Source: Marinobacter persicus
GTDB taxonomy: Bacteria > Pseudomonadota > Gammaproteobacteria > Pseudomonadales > Oleiphilaceae
Length of the DNA: 64,000 bases
NCBI RefSeq assembly: GCF_900114155.1
Contig: NZ_FOSC01000006.1
Span: forward strand, 1 to 64,000
Reading direction: 5' to 3'
Part shown: positions 24,325 to 33,423 of the stretch, piece after piece
Numbering within the stretch: the stretch's first letter is position 1
How the letters are laid out: each line of letters opens with the position of its first letter
Notes under the pieces: generated by a model
Seen by the model: the letters and a program-made list of their open reading frames with translations, nothing else
Database searches by the model: none
What the model was told of the DNA's origin: nothing
Made by a program: the position numbers and the translations under genes

Positions 24325-25551
24325 TCAGAACTGCTGCTTGGCCATCCAGGGAATGATGCGATCAAACGCCTCTTCGATACGCTCACAGCTGGTGGCAAAA
24401 CTGAACCTCAGCGCATTACCACAGTCATCCCCGAAGGCATCGCCGGGCACGGCACACACACCGGTTTCCTTCAGCATGCGCAACGCCAGATCCGAGCCGT
24501 CCACATGAGGCGGCAGGTTCGGGAAGGCGTAGAACGCACCGCCCGGTTTGTAGCCGGTCAGGTGAGGTGTCTGATCAACCAGCTCGACGATGCGGTCCCG
24601 ACGCTGGCGATAGATATCCACCATGTCATTCACGCATTTCTGGTCCGCCGTGAGCGCCGCCACACCCGCGAACTGGGCCGGCGTGTTGGCCACCGAGGTG
24701 GTGAACATGTGGTACCGGCGCAGTGACTTGATCGCCGCCTGGCTTGAGATCACCCAGCCTACCCGCAAGCCGGCCATGCTGTAGGTTTTCGAGAAACTGC
24801 TGATGCACATGATGTTGTCCAGGTCCATGGAACAATTCAGCACACTGGCGAACTCGTCGTCATCAAAAATCATGTGGTCGTACACCTCGTCGGCGTACAC
24901 CTGAATGCCCCGGTAGGCACACTCTTCCATGATGGTTTCCACGGTACTGCGCGGGTACACGGCCCCGGTGGGGTTGTTCGGGTTATTCAGAATCAACGCA
25001 AAGGTGCGCGAGCCCATGGCCCGGATCACATCGTCCGGGTCCAGCTGGTGGTTGTTCTCGGCCCGGGTGGGAATGTACTTCACCTCACCGCCGTTCATGC
25101 GGATCAACGGCGCATACAGCAGGAACGAGGGATCGGTCACCAGGAACTGACGACCCGGCGCCGAGGTGGCCGAAATAGCCAGGTACAGGGCCTCGGTGGC
25201 ACCACTGGTGATCAGGATGTTCTCCGGACTCAACTCCCGGTTGTAACGCTTGCCGTAATACTCCGCCAGGGCATTGAGCAGCTCTGGCAGGCCGGCATCC
25301 ATCGTGTAACCGGTCTGGCCCGCATTAAGCGCGTCCACGTAGGCATCGATGATGTGCTTGGGCGTGGGCAGGTCCGGCTGCCCGATAGAAAGATGAATCA
25401 CATCGTTCATATCCGCCGCCATATTCACCAGCCGGCGAATCCCCGACACAGGAATGGCCTGCATGGCAGGGTTCCAGCTGGCCTTCGCTTTGCGATACTT
25501 CATTTTCCGCGGCCGGGTGTAGCCGGTGTCCTTGTTGACGGCCTCTGCCAT
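24325..25551 (-). CDS. PLP-dependent aminotransferase, class I/II
   Basis: The cytosolic fold-type I aminotransferase is 408 residues long. Visible features are IHLSIGQPDLPTP at the substrate entrance, ITSGATEALYLA, the NPNNPTGAVY loop, ADEVYDHMIF with the PLP-contacting Asp, and the PLP lysine in SSFSKTYSMAGLRVGW. The C-terminal Arg in LRFSFA binds the substrate carboxylate. It looks like an aspartate/aromatic-type enzyme, but the substrate is not certain. The start is ATG 25551, with AGGAGG 5 nt upstream, not the GTG two codons earlier. It is divergent from the hydroxyacid dehydrogenase, and the two could act on related oxo acids. Confidence 0.87.
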   Translation of the reverse strand: MAEAVNKDTGYTRPRKMKYRKAKASWNPAMQAIPVSGIRRLVNMAADMNDVIHLSIGQPDLPTPKHIIDAYVDALNAGQTGYTMDAGLPELLNALAEYYGKRYNRELSPENILITSGATEALYLAISATSAPGRQFLVTDPSFLLYAPLIRMNGGEVKYIPTRAENNHQLDPDDVIRAMGSRTFALILNNPNNPTGAVYPRSTVETIMEECAYRGIQVYADEVYDHMIFDDDEFASVLNCSMDLDNIMCISSFSKTYSMAGLRVGWVISSQAAIKSLRRYHMFTTSVANTPAQFAGVAALTADQKCVNDMVDIYRQRRDRIVELVDQTPHLTGYKPGGAFYAFPNLPPHVDGSDLALRMLKETGVCAVPGDAFGDDCGNALRFSFATSCERIEEAFDRIIPWMAKQQF

Positions 25552-25699
25552 ACACACCTCCTGAATACAGGCTGAATTGAATAATACCCTTGCAGGTTAG
25601 CCAGTAAAGATCGCCGGAGCAAGCAGGCTTGACCCACAACCTGCGGGCAACCAGACTGTAGATAAGTTCCGCTGATGCAACCATTTTTCCGGAGGACCG

Positions 25700-26680
25700 A
25701 TGACAGTATCCGAAAAGCCTGTTGTCACCGTACTGACCGCACCGGGTGAAGACGCACCGCCCGGCATTGAAGATGTGAAAGCGCGCGCCGAAGTGCGTTT
25801 CGCCTGGGACGAGCAAACCCTGCGCGACACCCTGCCCGGCACCGATGTGATGATGGTGACGGACTTCCGCACGGAAGCACTGGAAGCCGCCTGGCCCGTC
25901 GCCGACCGCCTGCAGTGGATTCACGCCACCAGCGCCGGCGTGGACGCCCTGATGTTCCCCGGCCTGATTGAAAGTGACGTAACCGTAACCAACGCCCGGG
26001 GCATTTTTGACCGGGGCATTGCCGAGTACGTGGCCGGCACCATGCTCATGTTCGCCAAGGACTTCCCCCAGAACATCCGACTGCAGCAAAAGCACCAGTG
26101 GAAACACCGCGACACCGAGCTGGTCCACAAGAAACGGGTGCTGGTGGTGGGCGCCGGTTCCATCGGCCACCAGATCGCCCGCCTGGCAAGGGGCATCGGC
26201 ATGGAACCCCACGGCATTGCCCGCAAGGCCAAAACCGACGACCCGGACTTCGAAGCCATTCACAGCAACGAAGACCTGTTCGACCAACTCCCGCTGGCCG
26301 ATTTCGTGGTGATTGCCGCCCCGCTGACACCCCAAACCGAAGGCCTGTTTGACCAGAAAGCCTTCAAGGCCATGAAAAACAGCGCCCGGCTAATCAACAT
26401 CGGTCGCGGCCCGATCGTGAAGACCGACGACCTCATCAGCGCTCTGGACAATGGCGAAATAGCTGGCGCCGGCCTGGACGTGTTCGAAGAAGAACCCGTA
26501 CCGGAAGACCATCCGCTGTGGGACTACGAAAACGTCACCATGAGTGCCCACATGGCCGGGGATTTCATCGGCTGGAAACGCGCGCTGACCGACCAGTTCC
26601 TGGAGAACTTCGATCTGTGGGCGCAGGGAAAGGACCGGTTTAACCTGGTGGACAAGAAGCTGGGGTATGCCAGCAAGTAA
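25700..26680 (+). CDS. D-2-hydroxyacid dehydrogenase (NAD(P)-dependent)
   Basis: A 326-residue enzyme that interconverts 2-oxo and D-2-hydroxy acids. The Rossmann motif is VVGAGSIGHQIARLARGIG (about residues 150-168). The catalytic residues are visible as Arg in NIGRGPIVKTDDL, Glu in VFEEEPVPEDHPLW and His in VTMSAHMAGD. The overall style resembles glyoxylate/hydroxypyruvate reductases of the GhrA type, but the substrate is unknown. GGAGG precedes the ATG by 5 nt. Two non-coding repeat elements lie directly downstream. Confidence 0.88.
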   Translation: MTVSEKPVVTVLTAPGEDAPPGIEDVKARAEVRFAWDEQTLRDTLPGTDVMMVTDFRTEALEAAWPVADRLQWIHATSAGVDALMFPGLIESDVTVTNARGIFDRGIAEYVAGTMLMFAKDFPQNIRLQQKHQWKHRDTELVHKKRVLVVGAGSIGHQIARLARGIGMEPHGIARKAKTDDPDFEAIHSNEDLFDQLPLADFVVIAAPLTPQTEGLFDQKAFKAMKNSARLINIGRGPIVKTDDLISALDNGEIAGAGLDVFEEEPVPEDHPLWDYENVTMSAHMAGDFIGWKRALTDQFLENFDLWAQGKDRFNLVDKKLGYASK

Positions 26681-26687
26681 GGAGAGC

Positions 26688-26954
26688 TAGTGTCCCGTCT
26701 GGTTAATTCGCTGACCTACTGAGCCACTGAGAGCGTTGAGAGCAAGGCGTGCTAATGAAGGTATGGTGGTTCCATATCGAATTAGCGCAACGCAGCTATC
26801 AACGCTCTCAGTGGCTCCCGAAGGGCGTAGCTCTGGGATTCCTGGCCGGTGTTGCCAGCGCTTGATGTGGAACCACCACACCTGCACACTGGCGCCTTGG
26901 CCAGAAATCCCAGAGCTACGCAGTAGATCAGCGAATTAACCAGACGGGACACTA
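26688..26954. mobile_element. 267-bp TA-flanked element with nested inverted repeats (MITE-like)
   Basis: Terminal inverted repeats of 34 nt (26688-26721 and 26921-26954) match at 33 positions and begin TAGTGTCCCGTCTGG. TA at both ends fits the TA target duplication of IS630/Tc1-type transposition. Inside, GAGCCACTGAGAGCGTTGA (26721-26739) pairs perfectly with 26799-26817, and 26825-26847 pairs with 26899-26921 with one mismatch. TGGTGGTTCCA (26764-26774) pairs with 26868-26878 across the two lobes. No transposase is encoded; the short open frames on both strands are by-products of the palindromes. It starts 7 bp after the dehydrogenase stop codon. Confidence 0.7.
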
Positions 26955-26969
26955 GCCCCACAGCCTAAA

Positions 26970-27080
26970 CAAGCGAGCGGGTAGGGCTTTCCAAAACCGT
27001 GCGGAGCCAGGGATGGCGGAGCTCGAGCGCTACATGGATGTATTCACAGCGTGTTTTGGAAAGCCCTACCCGCTTGCTTG
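26970..27080 (+). repeat. Structured repeat C: long stem with two ANGGAY hairpins
   Basis: The arms 26970-26997 and 27053-27080 pair at 27 of 28 positions around a 55-nt interior. The plus strand forms GCC-AGGGAT-GGC (27006-27017) and TAC-ATGGAT-GTA (27031-27042), with GGA triplets 25 nt apart. The interior sequence differs from repeats A and B outside the hairpins, so C is a second subtype, but arm length, interior length, loop type and spacing are the same. It lies between convergent genes, 16 bp after the MITE-like element, and could end transcription from both sides. With that element it fills the 26681-27102 gap. Confidence 0.8.
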
Positions 27081-27102
27081 GGCACTCGCTTAGTTGCTTT
27101 TA

Positions 27103-27768
27103 TCAGCCCCCGGACAAAGACTGATCCGCCGGATCAATCTCCATCTGCTGAATCGCAATCACCGCCTGGGTACGGTTACGCACACCCAGCTTGCGGAAAA
27201 CAGCCGTAATATGGGCCTTGATGGTGGCCTCAGACACATCCAGATCATAAGCGATCTGCTTGTTCAGCAGCCCCTCGGCCAGCATACCCAGCACCCGGAA
27301 CTGCTGCGGCGTGAGTGACGCCAGGCGTTCGGAAAAGTCCGTCGCCTCGCTCTGCATGCGTTCAATCTTCTCGGCGATGCCATCTGGCAGCCAGACATCC
27401 CCTTCCAGCACCGCCTGGATTGCCAGCGTAATCGTGGGCAACGGAGCAGACTTGGGAATGAAACCGGAGGCGCCATAATCAATGGAACGACGCATCACCT
27501 GCAGATCTTCGGAGCCGGACACCACCACCACCGGCAGGCCCGGGTACTGACCACGCATGAAAACAAGCCCTGAAAAACCGTGGGCGCCGGGCATGGTCAG
27601 ATCCAGCAGGATAAGGTCTGCATCCGGGTGGGATTCCACCGCCGCCTGTAATGACTTGATGCTGTCGACTTCCACAGTGTTTGCATCCGGCACTGCCTGA
27701 GTCACCGCCTGCTTCAAGGCTGCCCGAAACAGCGGGTGGTCATCAGCGACGATTATTGTTTGTGTCAT
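27103..27768 (-). CDS. LuxR-family response regulator (NarL type)
   Basis: The 221-residue protein has an N-terminal receiver domain with the acidic pair in IVADDHPL, the phosphorylation Asp in LILLDLTMPG (about residue 55), and Lys in GFIPKSAP. The C-terminal LuxR helix-turn-helix is LTPQQFRVLGMLAEGLLNKQIAYDLDVSEATIKAHITAVFRKLGVRNRTQAV. No partner kinase gene is adjacent, so the signal is unknown. It lies 12 bp downstream of murI on the same strand. Its 3' end faces repeat C. Confidence 0.88.
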   Translation of the reverse strand: MTQTIIVADDHPLFRAALKQAVTQAVPDANTVEVDSIKSLQAAVESHPDADLILLDLTMPGAHGFSGLVFMRGQYPGLPVVVVSGSEDLQVMRRSIDYGASGFIPKSAPLPTITLAIQAVLEGDVWLPDGIAEKIERMQSEATDFSERLASLTPQQFRVLGMLAEGLLNKQIAYDLDVSEATIKAHITAVFRKLGVRNRTQAVIAIQQMEIDPADQSLSGG

Positions 27769-27780
27769 TCAACAGATTCC

Positions 27781-28605
27781 TCACAGGTTGTTGGCAGCGA
27801 TTGTACGCAAATCCCGGCGTAACCCCAAATCCGTCATGAAGCCGCCAAGATTGGCCGGTTCGATGCCGGTAAAGTGCAGTTTAATCACCGCGCCAAGTTT
27901 AGCAGTGGTCCGGTCTGCGGCGGCCACAAAGCCCGCCCGGGCCAGCAGTTCATCGACCCGCCGTGCAATGGCCGGCCCGGAATCCACCCAGTGCTTCACC
28001 TCCGGCAGCGCGACCTGCAACCAGGGCAAGAGCAGAGGGTAATGGGTGCAACCCAGAACCACGGTATCCACACGGGCCTGGCGCAGGGGCGCCAGCACCC
28101 GGTCCATCTCATCTTGCGGTGGCGTCGTGCCCGCCACCCGCTGTTCAGCCCAACGCACCAGCTCGGGCAATCCCAGCCGGATCACCTGGCAGTCGGCGGC
28201 GAAGGTTTGGACCAGTTCGTCCAGGTAAGGTCTTTTCACCGTCGCGGGCGTGGCCAGCACTCCGATTCTACGGTTCTCACTGCAGGCAGCCGCCGGCTTT
28301 ACCGCTGGCACCACGCCCACCACCGGAACGTCCGTCTGGGCGCGTAGCGCAGGCAGGGCCACGGTACTGGCCGTGTTACAGGCCACCACAATGACATCAC
28401 ACGGCGCTTCTTCCTGCGCCTGGGCAATCAGTCGACAACAGCGCTCGACCACCACAGACTCGGCCAGATCGCCATAGGGGAACATCACGTTATCGGCCAG
28501 GTACACCAGTTCGGCATCGGGCCGGTACTGGTGAATACAGCGGGCAACACTCAGCCCGCCCACACCGGAATCAAACACCAGAACCCTGGGCAAACGTTCA
28601 GTCAC
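27781..28605 (-). CDS. murI: Glutamate racemase
   Basis: A 274-residue enzyme that makes D-glutamate for peptidoglycan. Both catalytic cysteines are in place: VACNTASTVALP (about residue 75) and VLGCTHYPLLLP (about residue 185). The opening LVFDSGVGGLSVARC is the family signature. The start overlaps the end of nudC by 8 nt, so the two are coupled. The response-regulator gene follows 12 bp downstream. Confidence 0.95.
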   Translation of the reverse strand: MTERLPRVLVFDSGVGGLSVARCIHQYRPDAELVYLADNVMFPYGDLAESVVVERCCRLIAQAQEEAPCDVIVVACNTASTVALPALRAQTDVPVVGVVPAVKPAAACSENRRIGVLATPATVKRPYLDELVQTFAADCQVIRLGLPELVRWAEQRVAGTTPPQDEMDRVLAPLRQARVDTVVLGCTHYPLLLPWLQVALPEVKHWVDSGPAIARRVDELLARAGFVAAADRTTAKLGAVIKLHFTGIEPANLGGFMTDLGLRRDLRTIAANNL

Positions 28606-29437
28606 GGCTACCCTGGCCTCCTGTTCCGGTTATTTCATCTTTCATGGCGGCAATCAGTCGCCCGGCAATGGTCGCGGGTGGCGGTACCGGCGGGTGATCA
28701 TCAATGGTAAACCAGCCGGCATCCGCAAGTTCGTCTTCCTGTAGACGCAACTCGCCGGCCCGGTAGTCGGCAAAAAAACCAACCATCAGTTGATGCGGGA
28801 ACGGCCAGGGCTGGGAACCCTGATAGCGAATGTTTTCCACCTCCAGACCGGTTTCTTCCATCACCTCCCGGGCCACGGCCTGCTCCAGGCTCTCCCCCGG
28901 CTCAACAAACCCGGCAATCAGGCTGTAGAAGTTTCGCGTCACCCGGGACGATTTGGCCAGTAAAAACCGGTCATCCCGGCGAATCACCGTGATGATGCAA
29001 GGCGCAATGCGCGGATACCAGGGTATGCCACATGGTTCACACCAACGCGCCCGCTCCCGGGGGTGCGGGCTGGTCGGCTCGCCGCAGCGGCCGCAGAAAC
29101 GGCTGTCCTGCCACCATAGCCAGACCTGAAAGGCGGTGTTGAGCAACTCCGAGGGGGCATCCGGGCGCTCCAGCAAAGCCTCGCGCAGTGTGATCAGCTC
29201 CACCCCCGGCACTCCGGGATCCGGCAGGCCGGTGACAAACAGATTCTCTCCCGCCCAGGTTCCCATGAATAGTGCTTGCGGCCGACTGTCCCCCATCTCC
29301 GGGCCTCCCCACCGCAAAAACCAGTCATCCCCGGGCTTAAGCAGGTTATTGCCGGCGAACGCCAGCACCCGATCGCCTTCGGCCGGCGACTGTTCCGACC
29401 ACCCGGGCCGCCAGAGTGAATTATGATCCGTTGTCAT
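28598..29437 (-). CDS. nudC: NAD(+) diphosphatase (NADH pyrophosphatase; RNA-decapping type)
   Basis: This 279-residue protein combines a zinc ribbon (CGRCGEPTSPHPRERARWCEPCG, about residues 100-122) with a Nudix hydrolase domain. The Nudix box is GFVEPGESLEQAVAREVMEETGLEV, and the NudC-specific SQPWPFPHQLM follows. The enzyme cleaves NAD(H) to NMN(H) and AMP and, in E. coli, removes NAD caps from RNA. ATG 29437 is preferred to 29509, which would add a tail without homology. It overlaps murI by 8 nt. Confidence 0.92.
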   Translation of the reverse strand: MTTDHNSLWRPGWSEQSPAEGDRVLAFAGNNLLKPGDDWFLRWGGPEMGDSRPQALFMGTWAGENLFVTGLPDPGVPGVELITLREALLERPDAPSELLNTAFQVWLWWQDSRFCGRCGEPTSPHPRERARWCEPCGIPWYPRIAPCIITVIRRDDRFLLAKSSRVTRNFYSLIAGFVEPGESLEQAVAREVMEETGLEVENIRYQGSQPWPFPHQLMVGFFADYRAGELRLQEDELADAGWFTIDDHPPVPPPATIAGRLIAAMKDEITGTGGQGSRD

Positions 29438-29594
29438 GGCCGTCTGTTGTCCGTTGAAGCGTTGGAATCCGGTGTGCGGTCGCACGGTCACAGACTGCCA
29501 ATGTATCACACCTGCCGAAAAGCGGCCGACACTTTGCCCTCCTGCCGCAACCGGTTAGACTTGCTCTCTGTTTCCCGCACCGGAGTAACCGTTC

Positions 29595-32066
29595 ATGCGA
29601 CTTTACCAGGGCATTCGTCGCCTGATCCTGTCTTTTTTCCGCAAAATCCTGTTTCTTTGGGTACGCACCGATGTCAGTGGCAACTCATTGGAAGCCCTGG
29701 ACCTGAACCCGGAAAAACCGGTGTGTTACGTTCTCCAATACCGCTCGTTATCGGCCCGGCTGGTACTGGAGCAGGAAGTCATCCGGGCCGGGCTGCCCGG
29801 CGCCCATCACCAGCAACCCGGCGAACAGGCACCGGAGCGGTCGTTTTTCTTCCTGTACAAACGGATTGGCGGCCTGTTCCAGGGCCGTCGGCACAAACCG
29901 GTGGCCACTGGCGAGTTCAGCGAGCTGGTCCGGTTTGGCCTGGAACACCCGCAAACCGATGTTCAGGTTGTGCCGGTATCATTGTTCTGGGGCCGGTCGC
30001 CAGACAAGGAAAAATCCCTGGTCAAACTGTTGCTGTCCGACACCTGGTCCGTGGCCGGGCGTTTGCAGAAATTCCTGATTATCCTGGTGCACGGGCGCAA
30101 CACCTACGTGCAGTTCGACACCCCCTTGTCGCTGCAGGACGTCATCTCCGAATACCGGGACAACGAGGCCCGGGCCAGCCGCAAACTGGCCCGCCTGTTG
30201 CGCACTCATTTCCGGCGCACCCGCCGGGCCGTGCTGGGGCCGGACCTGTCCCACCGTCGCACCCTGGTCGAAGGCCTGGTTCGCACCCAGGCGGTGAAAG
30301 AAGCGATTGAAACCACCGCCAGGGAGCAGAACCTTCCGCCCCGGAAAGTGCGGATGAAAGCCTACAAGTACGCCGATGAAATCGCCGCCAGTATGTCAGT
30401 GGTAACCATCCGGGTAATGGAGCGCCTGCTGTCGTGGCTCTGGAACCGGATCTACAAGGGCATTGATGTCAATAACATCGAAGTGGCCCGGGAAGCGGCC
30501 CAGGACAGCGCGGTGGTTTACGTGCCCTGTCACCGCTCGCACATCGACTACCTGCTGCTGTCCTACGTGCTGTACCGCAACGGCCTGATGCCGCCTCACA
30601 TTGCCGCCGGCATCAACCTGAACATGCCCATCGTCGGGCCGATTCTGCGCCGGGGCGGGGCGTTTTTCATGCGCCGTAGTTTTCGAGACAACCCGCTCTA
30701 CGCCACCGTGTTCAATGAATACATGCACCAGATGTTCACCCGGGGTTACTCAGTGGAGTATTTTGTCGAGGGCGGCCGTTCGCGCACCGGGCGCATGCTG
30801 CAACCCCGCCCCGGCATGCTCGCGATGACCGTGCGCAGCTTCCTGCGGGATCACCGCAAACCCATTGTTTTTGTGCCGGTATACATCGGTTATGAAAAGG
30901 TCATGGAGGGTCGTTCCTACCTGGGCGAGCTGCGGGGCAAGAAAAAGCAGAAGGAGAGCGTACTTGGCCTGGCAAAAACCGCCCGAAAACTGGGCAACTC
31001 CTTCGGCAAGGTATCGGTGAATTTTGGTGATCCCATCGCCCTGGACCAGGTGCTGGACCAGCAACACCCCCTGTGGCGGGAAGAAACCTACCCGGAAGAC
31101 TATCGCCCGGACTGGCTGCCCGGGGTGGTTGATCATCTGGCTGAAAGCGTGGCCTGCCGCATCAATGCGGCTGTTGCGGTCAACCCCATTGGCCTGACCG
31201 CCACCGCCCTGCTCGGCACCGAACGCATGGCCATGGACGAAGGCCAGCTGATCCGCCTGATGGACCAGTACGCCGCCCTGTTGCGGGCCTACCCTTATGC
31301 CGGGACCGTCACCCTGCCCGACGGCGCCGGACGCGACTGGCTTGCCTACTGCGAGAACATGGGGCTGGTGGTGCGCCAGCCCCAGAAACTGGGCGACATC
31401 ATTGCCCTGGAAGGCAGCAATGCCATTCTGATGACCTACTACCGCAACAACATCCAGCACCTGTTTGCCCTGCCGGCGCTGATTGCCAGCCTGTTCGAAA
31501 ATGAAGACAGTCTGCGACGGGACAAGGTGGCTTTCCTCGCTTCAGTGGCCTACCCCTATCTGCAGTCCGAGCTGTTCCTGCATTACCCCGCTGACGGTAT
31601 TGAAACAGTCATTGATCACTGGATTGATGTCATGATTGCCCAGGGCCTGCTAGTACAGCTGGATAACGACCGCATCGGCCGCCCCGACGAGGGAACCGAC
31701 GCGATGTTGCGGGTCCGCATTCTGGCCCGTTTCATCATCCAGACACTGGAGCGTTACCACATTGTGCTGGGCATTCTGCGCAAGTATGGCTCAGGCAAAC
31801 TCACTGCCGTCGAACTGGAAGAACAGAGCACCCTGCTGGCCGAGCGCATGTCGATCCTGTTCGGATTGAACGCCCCGGAATTTTTCGACAAAACGCTGTT
31901 CCGCAACTTTATTGCCAACATGCAGAAAAACGGTGTGCTGGAGGCTGACCAGAACGGGCTGTTGTGTTACGGCGAGGGGCTACAGCAGGTAGCCGAGGAC
32001 GCCCGGCTGGTCCTGAGTGTGGAGAAACGCCAGGCCATACAGCAGATCACCATGATGAATGCCTGA
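29595..32066 (+). CDS. plsB: Glycerol-3-phosphate 1-O-acyltransferase
   Basis: At 823 residues this is a typical PlsB, the inner-membrane enzyme that acylates glycerol-3-phosphate in the first step of phospholipid synthesis. The acyltransferase motifs appear in order: HRSHIDYLLLSY (H-x4-D, about residue 315), GGAFFMRRSFRDN, FVEGGRSRTGRML and PIVFVPVYIGYEKVMEG. The gene is divergent from nudC and convergent with rsmJ. No terminator is obvious in the 31-bp gap to rsmJ. Confidence 0.95.
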   Translation: MRLYQGIRRLILSFFRKILFLWVRTDVSGNSLEALDLNPEKPVCYVLQYRSLSARLVLEQEVIRAGLPGAHHQQPGEQAPERSFFFLYKRIGGLFQGRRHKPVATGEFSELVRFGLEHPQTDVQVVPVSLFWGRSPDKEKSLVKLLLSDTWSVAGRLQKFLIILVHGRNTYVQFDTPLSLQDVISEYRDNEARASRKLARLLRTHFRRTRRAVLGPDLSHRRTLVEGLVRTQAVKEAIETTAREQNLPPRKVRMKAYKYADEIAASMSVVTIRVMERLLSWLWNRIYKGIDVNNIEVAREAAQDSAVVYVPCHRSHIDYLLLSYVLYRNGLMPPHIAAGINLNMPIVGPILRRGGAFFMRRSFRDNPLYATVFNEYMHQMFTRGYSVEYFVEGGRSRTGRMLQPRPGMLAMTVRSFLRDHRKPIVFVPVYIGYEKVMEGRSYLGELRGKKKQKESVLGLAKTARKLGNSFGKVSVNFGDPIALDQVLDQQHPLWREETYPEDYRPDWLPGVVDHLAESVACRINAAVAVNPIGLTATALLGTERMAMDEGQLIRLMDQYAALLRAYPYAGTVTLPDGAGRDWLAYCENMGLVVRQPQKLGDIIALEGSNAILMTYYRNNIQHLFALPALIASLFENEDSLRRDKVAFLASVAYPYLQSELFLHYPADGIETVIDHWIDVMIAQGLLVQLDNDRIGRPDEGTDAMLRVRILARFIIQTLERYHIVLGILRKYGSGKLTAVELEEQSTLLAERMSILFGLNAPEFFDKTLFRNFIANMQKNGVLEADQNGLLCYGEGLQQVAEDARLVLSVEKRQAIQQITMMNA

Positions 32067-32097
32067 CAGCCAGAGCCCGAAAGCCCCGGGTAATGGC

Positions 32098-32934
32098 TTA
32101 TACCGGCAGCGCCTTGATGGGGTAGATGTCGTAACGACTGCTCTTGCCCTCCACCCGCGTCGCCGGTTCCGGGCCTGAAACGGCCGGAGCCTTGCGGGGG
32201 CGCTTGACCACCACCCGGTAACGGGCGGACCTCAGGGCGGCGGCGAGCAGCTCGCCGGCATCGTCGTCGTCACCCACCACCTGGCGGAACACCTCCATTT
32301 CCTTTTTCACCCGGGCGGACTTGTCGCGGTGGGGAAACATGGGGTCCAGGTAAATCACATCCGCCACGTCACTGTCTGAACCAGCCAACCTGTCGATGGC
32401 ATTACCCGGCTGCAAATGCATGCGGGCCACCACCGGGGCACAATCGGGGTTCAGGGCGGCACGGGCCAGGCCATCCGCCAGCAGCGCGTGGATGACCGGG
32501 TTACGCTCATACAACGTCACCTCACACCCCAGGCCCGCCAGCACAAATGCATCCTGCCCAAGCCCGGCGGTGGCATCCAGCACCTGCAGCGGCTGCCGTG
32601 TTTTCTGCAGGCCCACCGCCTTGGCCACCAACTGCCCGGCGCCACCGCCATGCTCGCGCCGATATCCCATTTTGCCGGTCACAAACTCCGCCCGCACCGG
32701 GCCAGGCGCACCCTTGCCCGTCAGTTGCAGGCACAGGCCCCGGTCATCGGAGAACAACAACAGCGGTACATCGCGGACTTTTTTCGGCTCTGCACTGCCA
32801 AGCCATCGAAGACCCAGTTCATCAGCCAGGGCCCGGGCAGCGTGTGCGTCACCCAGCGCAGAACAGGCAACCGCCAGATTTCCGGCCAGCGCCGGTGGCA
32901 GCGAGGATGGGCTTTGTGGGGGAGAGTTGGTCAT
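32098..32934 (-). CDS. rsmJ: 16S rRNA m2G1516 methyltransferase
   Basis: A 278-residue SAM-dependent methyltransferase of the RsmJ (YhiQ) family, which methylates G1516 of 16S rRNA. The SAM site is [28 protein letters not shown] (about residues 121-148), and the catalytic motif is the DPMF in [21 protein letters not shown]. The ATG overlaps the stop codon of the upstream unknown gene (ATGA), so translation is coupled. It converges with plsB. Confidence 0.93.
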   Translation of the reverse strand: MTNSPPQSPSSLPPALAGNLAVACSALGDAHAARALADELGLRWLGSAEPKKVRDVPLLLFSDDRGLCLQLTGKGAPGPVRAEFVTGKMGYRREHGGGAGQLVAKAVGLQKTRQPLQVLDATAGLGQDAFVLAGLGCEVTLYERNPVIHALLADGLARAALNPDCAPVVARMHLQPGNAIDRLAGSDSDVADVIYLDPMFPHRDKSARVKKEMEVFRQVVGDDDDAGELLAAALRSARYRVVVKRPRKAPAVSGPEPATRVEGKSSRYDIYPIKALPV

Positions 32935-33317
32935 CAGACCATGATATCAATGCCGGAGAGTACCGAGCCACCTTCGTATTCCTGGCCGGCAGCGGCCACT
33001 CCGGCAAAGGTCGACAGGGCCCGGGCTGCCGAGGGAGAAACATCGTCCGCACGGAAGCTTTCCAGGCGGACGTCTTCGGCTGCCCGCCGGGCCTCTACCC
33101 GGCGGGCGGTGGCTTCCGGTGATTCCGTCGCATTGCCGGTTTGCGGGGCGCCATCACGGCTCTGGGCCGGGTTGCCAAGATCCTTGCGCGCCGAATCGAC
33201 GGCCACCGACATGGGCGCAGCGGCCGATGCCCGGGCCGTATCGGTGCGCTCACGGGCCGGCGCATTGTTGCCGGACTGGATCTGGGAATAGCTTGCCGGG
33301 TTCAAACCGCCAATCAT
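32934..33317 (-). CDS. Unknown protein translationally coupled to rsmJ
   Basis: A 127-residue protein I do not recognise. The first two thirds are rich in Ala, Ser, Arg and polar residues and probably disordered. The last part is better ordered ([31 protein letters not shown]). No signal peptide or membrane segment is seen. Its stop codon overlaps the rsmJ start by one ATGA, which supports that it is a real gene. Some proteins of similar composition lie near flagellar or secretion genes elsewhere, but nothing here supports that. Confidence 0.6.
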   Translation of the reverse strand: MIGGLNPASYSQIQSGNNAPARERTDTARASAAAPMSVAVDSARKDLGNPAQSRDGAPQTGNATESPEATARRVEARRAAEDVRLESFRADDVSPSAARALSTFAGVAAAGQEYEGGSVLSGIDIMV

Positions 33318-33423
33318 GGCCGATCACCGCAGATGAAATGAATGGTTAACGACATTATGGAAGAAGCCGGCGCGGATGAAAAGTGAACAGGGCCACGAAA
33401 CACAGGTTTGACGCCCGCCGGAA

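Noticed and set aside
26687-26939. Open frames of 66-67 codons on both strands inside the MITE-like element
   Set aside because: They mirror each other because the DNA is palindromic and show no recognisable protein features or ribosome-binding sites.
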